Shown here: positions 5,743-7,078 of the stretch, in pieces | Layout of the letters: the number at the start of each line of letters is the position of its first letter | Position numbering within the stretch: position 1 is the first letter of the stretch | From: Planctomycetaceae bacterium | GTDB lineage: Bacteria; Planctomycetota; Planctomycetia; Pirellulales; Thermoguttaceae | Direction of reading: 5' to 3' | Assembly: GCA_031283825.1 (NCBI GenBank) | Contig: JAITAZ010000493.1 | Location: 1 to 7,078 of the forward strand | Length of the DNA stretch: 7,078 bases | Made by a program: the position numbers and the translations under genes | Notes under the pieces: model-generated | Seen by the model: only the letters and a program-made list of their open reading frames with translations | Databases searched by the model: none | What the model was told of the DNA's origin: nothing

Positions 5743-6963
5743 TTATTCATCCTCGACGTTTTCTTCTTGCGATTTATTTTCGTCTTCGTTTGCTCTTGGT
5801 TGTAATTTGAAATCTTCTTCTTTTTGGGCGAATTCTTCTGCTTGCTGAATTATTGATACTGCTTGATCCATTGTGATTTCGCCTATTTGAACTAGATCGT
5901 CCGGCTCGATAATCGATAAGTCGTCAAACGATAAGAATCCTTCTCCTACGAGTCTGTCGGCGATGTCGTTAGTTATGCCTTCAATTAACATGTAGCCTTC
6001 GACCGCTTTTTCTAGCAAATCTTCGAGGTCTTCTCTTGTCATTATTTCGATATCCCATCCTACAAGTCTGCTTGCTAAACGGACATTTTGACCTCTTCGT
6101 CCAATTGCTAAAGAACGATTGTCTTGCTTGACAAGCACGATTGCTCGTCCGAGCATTGAGCATAGAATTACCTCTTCGATAATTGCCGGTTTGAGTGCTT
6201 CCTGAATATATATTTGCAAATCCGCATTCCAAGGCACGACGTCTATTCGTTCATTATTGAGTTCGTCTGTAATATTTTTTATGCGGTTGCCTCTCATTCC
6301 GATACACGCGCCGACGCAATCAACTCTCTGATCGCTACTATAAACCGCTATTTTTGTGCGGCATCCCGGCTCGCGAGAAACGCCTTTGGTCTCAATTATT
6401 GCGTCTTGAATTTCGGGTATTTCTTGCTCGAATAATTTTTGTACAAAGCTCGGTCTGATTCTGCTCAACATTACATTAACGCGATTTCCTTTCTTCACGA
6501 CATCCGTAACAACAGCGCGAATACGGTCGCCGATACGAAACGATTCTCCCGGAATACGCTCCGATCTTGGAAGAATTGCGACAACTCCGGGCAATGAGAT
6601 AATAACGTTACTGCCTTCAATTTTGTCAACCGACCCAGATACAAGTTGGTTGATTTGAGAATAATTTTCGTCGAAAATCGCGTCGCGTTCGGCTTCGCGT
6701 ATTTTTTGAATCATTACTTGTTTTGCGTTTTGTGCGCCTATTCTTTCGGCGAGTTCGCTTGTTGCAATTGGTTCGTCGTTGCAACTTCCGGTGATTTCGC
6801 CTGTTTCGCGGTTGACTTGTATTTTAACTACCGCTTCGTCTCCGTACTGCCGACGCACCGCAGTGGCTATTGCCGCCTCGATTCCAACAAATACAATTTC
6901 TTTGGCGATTCGTTTATCTCGATGTATCGCATCAACAATTCGTAATACTTCACTGGGATTCAT
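5743..6963 (-). CDS. nusA: Transcription termination/antitermination factor NusA
   Basis: NusA binds RNA polymerase and nascent RNA in the cytoplasm and modulates pausing, termination and antitermination. The 406-residue product shows the N-terminal polymerase-binding domain (about 1-105), an S1 RNA-binding domain (about 107-170, VSGSVDKIEG), the family signature LSRIRPSFVQKLFEQEIPEI (166-185), SREPGCRTKIAV (196-207), KH1 with GMRG (222-225), the ELNNERIDVVPW signature (234-245), KH2 with GRRG (288-291), one helix-hairpin-helix-type C-terminal domain (about 322-380) and an acidic tail (391-406). It is shorter than the roughly 495-residue E. coli protein, which carries two C-terminal acidic repeats; this form has one. 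The ATG at 6963 is supported by GGAG six bases upstream. Neither an infB nor a rimP gene is visible next to it within the window. Confidence 0.97.
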   Translation of the reverse strand: MNPSEVLRIVDAIHRDKRIAKEIVFVGIEAAIATAVRRQYGDEAVVKIQVNRETGEITGSCNDEPIATSELAERIGAQNAKQVMIQKIREAERDAIFDENYSQINQLVSGSVDKIEGSNVIISLPGVVAILPRSERIPGESFRIGDRIRAVVTDVVKKGNRVNVMLSRIRPSFVQKLFEQEIPEIQDAIIETKGVSREPGCRTKIAVYSSDQRVDCVGACIGMRGNRIKNITDELNNERIDVVPWNADLQIYIQEALKPAIIEEVILCSMLGRAIVLVKQDNRSLAIGRRGQNVRLASRLVGWDIEIMTREDLEDLLEKAVEGYMLIEGITNDIADRLVGEGFLSFDDLSIIEPDDLVQIGEITMDQAVSIIQQAEEFAQKEEDFKLQPRANEDENKSQEENVEDE

Positions 6964-6969
6964 AATTTA

Positions 6970-6984
6970 CTCCGGCGCCTCCTT
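6970..6984 (-). promoter_or_regulatory. Double Shine-Dalgarno region of nusA
   Basis: On the minus strand GGAG (6970-6973) lies six bases before the nusA ATG and fixes that start. A stronger AAGGAGG (6978-6984) lies 14 bases away, too far for ideal use. The pair could serve as alternative or standby ribosome sites. It stands out because the other genes here lack such sites. Confidence 0.6.
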
Positions 6985-7078
6985 GTCAGACCGCCGAAAT
7001 ACTTACGGCAAATCTTAAACAATTAACGTAACAAATAATTTAATAAATAAAAACCGACATTACTCAAACCGACGACAA
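6985..7078 (-). promoter_or_regulatory. nusA upstream region
   Basis: This is AT-rich sequence with stops in all three minus-strand frames close to nusA, so no upstream gene overlaps it here. A small hairpin, GCCG (6993-6996) with CGGC (7006-7009), lies just before the ribosome site and would fall in the 5' leader of a nusA mRNA. A promoter probably lies in the A/T-rich 7010-7055 stretch, but I cannot assign -35 and -10 boxes with confidence. Confidence 0.3.

Overview
The window is an AT-rich bacterial chromosome segment with four protein-coding genes separated by unusually repeat-rich spacers. A bacterial assignment is firm because of NusA and the YhcC/YtqA-type radical SAM protein. The phylum is not fixed by the sequence. 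A low-GC planctomycete or a relative is my best guess, based only on general appearance: few Shine-Dalgarno sites, a very large Asn/Gln/Pro-rich secretory-type protein, and a membrane-anchored thioredoxin-fold protein. Treat that as weak inference.

Layout. Positions 1-587 hold no convincing gene but contain three inverted-repeat structures and a strong Shine-Dalgarno-like site. Positions 588-3371 (+) encode a 927-residue protein with a membrane or lipoprotein-type N-terminus, three copies of a cysteine motif of about 20 residues, a Gly/Asn/Tyr-rich middle, a long charged coiled coil and a disordered tail; I do not recognise its family. A 296-bp spacer with two palindromes follows. Positions 3668-4174 (+) encode a small membrane-anchored thioredoxin-fold protein in which the first cysteine of the CxxC site is replaced. 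It converges on a TIGR01212-type radical SAM gene (4242-5240, -), and a 64-bp near-perfect palindrome sits across the convergence point and encodes the last residues of the radical SAM protein. A 472-bp spacer (5271-5742) is filled by three successive fold-back structures, one of them a MITE-like element of about 183 bp. Then comes nusA (5743-6963, -), the only clear housekeeping gene.

How the parts relate. There is no sign of one operon: the two plus-strand genes are separated by palindromes, and nusA and the radical SAM gene, though on the same strand, are 500 bp apart. The strongest non-coding signal is the set of dispersed inverted repeats. One family shares a GTAACCGTTCAC core and has three copies. 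Another carries tandem 9-bp units of the type CTCTGTGAA/CTCTGTGTT; it has one full and one half copy, plus a related TTCTGCG version at the window start. The best candidate for undescribed biology is the Cys-motif protein at 588-3371. I see no CRISPR array, tRNA, rRNA, transposase or recognised defence system.
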